Of a DNA stretch of 8,842 nucleotides, positions 6,484 to 8,842 are shown piece by piece. Source of the DNA: Candidatus Thorarchaeota archaeon (GTDB taxonomy: Archaea > Asgardarchaeota > Thorarchaeia > Thorarchaeales > Thorarchaeaceae); assembly GCA_016840245.1 (NCBI GenBank), contig JAEOST010000560.1, positions 1 to 8,842 of the forward strand, read 5' to 3'. Below the pieces are notes generated by a model, which searched no databases, was not told the origin of the DNA, and worked only from the letters and a program-made list of their open reading frames with translations. A program made the translations under genes and the position numbers. Numbering within the stretch: position 1 is the stretch's first letter; every line of letters begins with the position of its first letter.

Positions 6484-8562
6484 CTATTCGGATTCTTCCA
6501 GTGCCGCTTCAATTCTTTCACGGATATGTGGAGGAAGGCGTTCCATCATTTGTTTGCGTTCTTCAGGAGACATGCCTTTCAACATCTTCATCATCATCTC
6601 AGGACTAGGTGCTCCGCCACCATGGCCCATACCGCCACCCATGCCTCCCATGCCACCATGCATACCACCCATGCCACCCATTCCATGACCCATCGCAGGA
6701 ACAGGAGCTTCTTCACCTGATTTCGTGACTTCTTCCTTTGCTACCTCAACAATATCCTCAGTTATCTCATCTACACCCTGATGAGCATAGTAGGTATCAT
6801 ACAGTGCTTTGAACTTACCATCCTTAGCAAGTAGTTGTTCGTGACTACCTTCTTCGATAATCTCACCGTTCTCGAACATGATTATTCGGGATGCATTTGC
6901 TATAGTTGTCAATCGATGGGCAATTACAATTGTAGTTCGATTTGAGAATAGCTTCGCCTGTGCATCTTGGACGAGAGACTCACTATATGCATCCAATCTA
7001 CTTGTTGCTTCATCTAAGATGAGTATCTTAGGATCGGCAAGCATAGTTCGTGCTATAGTTATCATCTGGCGCTGTCCTGCTGAGAGATTCTTACCACTCT
7101 CAAGTATGATCGAGTTGTATCCTTCAGCAAGTGCATCGATGAACTCATCAGCTCCAATGAGCTTACTAAGTTCGATTATTTCTTCGTCTGAGGCACCGGG
7201 TTGTCCGTACCTGATGTTCTCTAGAATGGTACCATCAAAGAGATATGGTTCTTGAGGAATTAGGGAGACTGCATTATGCAAGGATTCTAGTGTAATGGAT
7301 TTGAGGTCTTGGTCTCCAATGCGTACCATTCCTTCTTGAGGGTCATAGAACCTGTTTACGAGTGCCGCGAGAGTTGACTTTCCCGCACCGGTGTGACCTA
7401 CAACAGCAACGAGCTCGCCGGGTTTGATTTCGAAATTGACTGCTTTCAAGACTTCTGTGTGTTCGATGTAAGAGAATGTCACATCGTCAAAGGTGATTCC
7501 ATCACTCTCTTCTAGAAGGTCAATTGATTCAGGTGTGTTGGCGATGGCCGGCTTAGACTCTAGGACATCGGACAGACGATCCATGGCAGCTAACGAAGCC
7601 TGAACCTGTGATGCCATCATAGAGAGATGAATCAATGGGAACATGAACTGGTTTACGAGAATTACACCCAGAACTACCTCGCCAATAGTTAGCACTGCAG
7701 TTGTTCCTACAGCTAGACTCCCTCCGACAAATAGGATTGCAGCTACTCCGATCTGTCCGAATGAACGAACCATTGGCTGCATGGCACTCATTAGAATCAT
7801 GAATCTAAATCCGTGTTTGTATGCCTGGTCATTTAATTCAGACATTTTCTCAGCTAGCTCATCCTCACGATTGAATGCCTTAGCAATCTGTACTCCACTC
7901 AGATTCTCAGCTATTTGACCGGATACAGCTCCATATGCTCTCTGAGAAGCCAACATAATTCGCTGGCCCACTGTTCCAAATAGAACCGCAATGAAGATTA
8001 CGCCGGGGACAACTACTAAGGTTGTGATGGCAATTGCTGGTGAAGTTACCCACAAGATGTAGAACGTTGATGCAAGGAGTAGCACTGAGCTGGAGAAGTC
8101 AATGATTACTTGAATACCAGTAGCTAGTGATACTGCATCTGTAGTGACACGTGATGTAACATTGCCACTCTGCTCAGACTTATGGTAGGAAAGGTCTGCA
8201 TTGAGCAAGTGGTCGTAGGTGTCAGATTGAATTGTTTGAACAAATCCAGCTTGTGCACCAGACAGAATCCATGTCTTCATGCTACATAGAACCCAATACG
8301 ATACACTGAGGGAAACGTAGAGAATTATGAGAAATAGTAAATCTGCAAGGATGGTACCATCAGCCGTTACTAGGTCAATCCCATCAGTCAAGACTACAGG
8401 AACAATAACTCCAAGTACACTTGCTATAAGTGAGAAAACAGCACCAATCGCCACTATACGTTTGAATCCTCCAAGATAGAATACCATTCTACCAAGGAGT
8501 GCACGAGTAGGACGACTTCGTTTCTCCTTTTTACCGACCATTCGTCTAGGACCACCATGCAT
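6484..8562 (-). CDS. ABC exporter half-transporter (permease-ATPase fusion), catalytic subunit, with Met/Gly/His-rich tail
   Basis: This 692-residue type IV (MsbA/multidrug-like) half-transporter has six membrane helices (about 35-58, 70-92, 148-170, 173-196, 257-283 and 291-312), then an ATPase domain. Walker A is GHTGAGKST (389-397), the Q-loop Gln is Q437 (IPQEPYLFDG), the signature is LSAGQ (493-497), Walker B is ILILD (513-517) with catalytic E518, the D-loop is SRLD and the H-loop is H549. All catalytic residues are present; the signature has Ala in place of the first Gly. Beyond the normal end near residue 595 runs a tail of about 95 residues: an acidic linker, a segment (624-650) made only of Met, Gly and His, then a Met-rich helical stretch (MMMKMLKGM). 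The start is ATG 8562, preceded by GGAGGTG. It is coupled to the upstream partner through TAATG, so the two should form a heterodimer. The substrate is unknown. Confidence 0.96.
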   Translation of the reverse strand: MHGGPRRMVGKKEKRSRPTRALLGRMVFYLGGFKRIVAIGAVFSLIASVLGVIVPVVLTDGIDLVTADGTILADLLFLIILYVSLSVSYWVLCSMKTWILSGAQAGFVQTIQSDTYDHLLNADLSYHKSEQSGNVTSRVTTDAVSLATGIQVIIDFSSSVLLLASTFYILWVTSPAIAITTLVVVPGVIFIAVLFGTVGQRIMLASQRAYGAVSGQIAENLSGVQIAKAFNREDELAEKMSELNDQAYKHGFRFMILMSAMQPMVRSFGQIGVAAILFVGGSLAVGTTAVLTIGEVVLGVILVNQFMFPLIHLSMMASQVQASLAAMDRLSDVLESKPAIANTPESIDLLEESDGITFDDVTFSYIEHTEVLKAVNFEIKPGELVAVVGHTGAGKSTLAALVNRFYDPQEGMVRIGDQDLKSITLESLHNAVSLIPQEPYLFDGTILENIRYGQPGASDEEIIELSKLIGADEFIDALAEGYNSIILESGKNLSAGQRQMITIARTMLADPKILILDEATSRLDAYSESLVQDAQAKLFSNRTTIVIAHRLTTIANASRIIMFENGEIIEEGSHEQLLAKDGKFKALYDTYYAHQGVDEITEDIVEVAKEEVTKSGEEAPVPAMGHGMGGMGGMHGGMGGMGGGMGHGGGAPSPEMMMKMLKGMSPEERKQMMERLPPHIRERIEAALEESE
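6613..6693 (-). repeat. Low-complexity Met/Gly/His coding repeat in the exporter tail
   Basis: Residues 624-650 of the exporter consist of 7 Met, 3 His and 17 Gly and nothing else, in units such as GGM, GHGM and GGMH. At the DNA level the plus strand shows runs of imperfect CATNCCNCC units, so slippage-driven expansion is plausible. The composition recalls GGM tails of chaperonins and also metal-binding Met/His motifs; the sequence cannot decide between them. Confidence 0.9.
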
Positions 8563-8842
8563 TAAACAGCACCTCCACGAAGGGGAATCGATCCAAGCAA
8601 AGTACTTGCTCCGGGAAGTCGCTCGAATATTCTTCTATAGTGCTCTGATGTTTGAAGTAAATCATCATGGCACCCAGAAGCAATCAAACGACCTTTGTCA
8701 ACTATGACTACAAGGTCTGATTCAATGAGAGTTCGAAGACGTTGCGTAACAGTGACACTCGTTCTGTTCACCAGAGCAGCATCCAGTGCTTTTCGCATCA
8801 AAAACTCTGTCTGAGCATCAACAGCACTAACTGAATCATCTA
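8562..8842 (-). CDS. ABC exporter half-transporter, degenerate subunit, C-terminal end only
   Basis: Only the last 92 codons or so are in the window; the rest runs off the right edge. The visible part opens at the end of Walker B with DDSVSAVDAQTE, where the usual catalytic Glu is Asp, and continues to TVTQRLRTL, where the usual H-loop His is Gln. The ending (VVIVDKGRLIASGCHDDLL, then a short helix) is the normal close of an exporter ATPase domain. Asp for Glu together with Gln for His marks the degenerate site of heterodimeric exporters of the TM287/288 and BmrC/BmrD type (family knowledge). The stop TAA (8564-8562) shares its last A with the ATG of the downstream subunit, so the pair is translationally coupled and expected at equal amounts. 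It should be preceded outside the window by a six-helix membrane domain and Walker A. Confidence 0.93.
   Translation of the reverse strand, partial: DDSVSAVDAQTEFLMRKALDAALVNRTSVTVTQRLRTLIESDLVVIVDKGRLIASGCHDDLLQTSEHYRRIFERLPGASTLLGSIPLRGGAV
8570..8576 (-). promoter_or_regulatory. Shine-Dalgarno site of the exporter catalytic subunit
   Basis: The minus strand reads GGAGGTG, 7 nt before ATG 8562. It lies inside the end of the upstream subunit and supports re-initiation at the TAATG junction. It also fixes the start of the 692-residue protein and shows that this genome uses Shine-Dalgarno initiation for internal operon genes. Confidence 0.8.

Noticed and set aside
6473..6688. Plus-strand proline-rich frame starting with an ATGA overlap at the end of the membrane-protein gene
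   Set aside because: The overlap looks like operon coupling, but the Pro/Met-rich product is simply the complement of the Met/Gly/His repeat of the exporter tail on the other strand, and it does not resemble a real protein.
6878..7255. 125-residue plus-strand frame opposite the ATPase domain
   Set aside because: It lies wholly antisense to the Walker B, signature and Q-loop coding region of the exporter and has no independent support.
8562..8801. Stand-alone 79-residue gene upstream of the exporter
   Set aside because: The frame stays open to the window edge and reads DDSVSAVDAQTE before the internal Met, so it is the end of a larger ABC subunit and not a small gene.
1..8842. CRISPR array, insertion sequence or defence island
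   Set aside because: No regularly spaced direct repeats, transposase motifs or terminal inverted repeats were seen on reading both strands; the only tandem repetition is the coding repeat in the exporter tail.

Overview
The window looks archaeal. The evidence is a tRNA-Ala gene interrupted at position 37/38 by a 30-nt intron with a canonical bulge-helix-bulge (BHB), a single-domain ZPR1 zinc-finger protein, start codons about 27 nt from TATA-like boxes with little or no leader, an ABC solute-binding protein with a Ser/Thr stalk and a C-terminal membrane anchor, and one strong Shine-Dalgarno site (GGAGGTG). A longin/roadblock-like protein and a moderately AT-leaning composition suggest an Asgard archaeon, perhaps Thorarchaeota-like. 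That placement is inference and rests on no database comparison.

Layout from left to right. Positions 1-1533 (+) hold the 3' part of a family 5 (peptide/nickel-type) ABC solute-binding protein, truncated by the window edge. Positions 1632-2462 (-) hold a protein resembling the L-2-amino-thiazoline-4-carboxylate (ATC) hydrolase family. It is divergent, across a 78-bp gap with a TATA-like centre, from a complete metallo-beta-lactamase-fold hydrolase at 2541-3518 (+). The intron-containing tRNA-Ala(UGC) at 3519-3625 (-) has an encoded CCA that abuts the stop codon of the hydrolase with no gap. Positions 3658-4269 (-) hold the ZPR1 protein. It is divergent from a 438-codon protein at 4310-5626 (+) with a predicted longin-like domain, two winged-helix-like segments and a helical C-terminal region. 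That gene is followed by an eight-helix membrane protein at 5685-6476 (+). Converging on it is an ABC exporter operon on the minus strand, read right to left: the end of a degenerate half-transporter subunit (8562 to the window edge), coupled through a TAATG overlap to a complete half-transporter (6484-8562).

How the genes may work together. The two exporter genes almost certainly make one asymmetric heterodimer: the upstream subunit has Asp for the catalytic Glu and Gln for the H-loop His, while the downstream subunit keeps both catalytic residues. The downstream subunit also carries an unusual 27-residue segment made only of Met, Gly and His. The longin-like protein and the multi-pass membrane protein are adjacent and co-oriented and may be a functional pair. 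The ATC-hydrolase-like and metallo-beta-lactamase genes may share a control region. There is no gene-free stretch longer than about 170 bases, and I see no insertion sequence, CRISPR array, prophage gene or rRNA.
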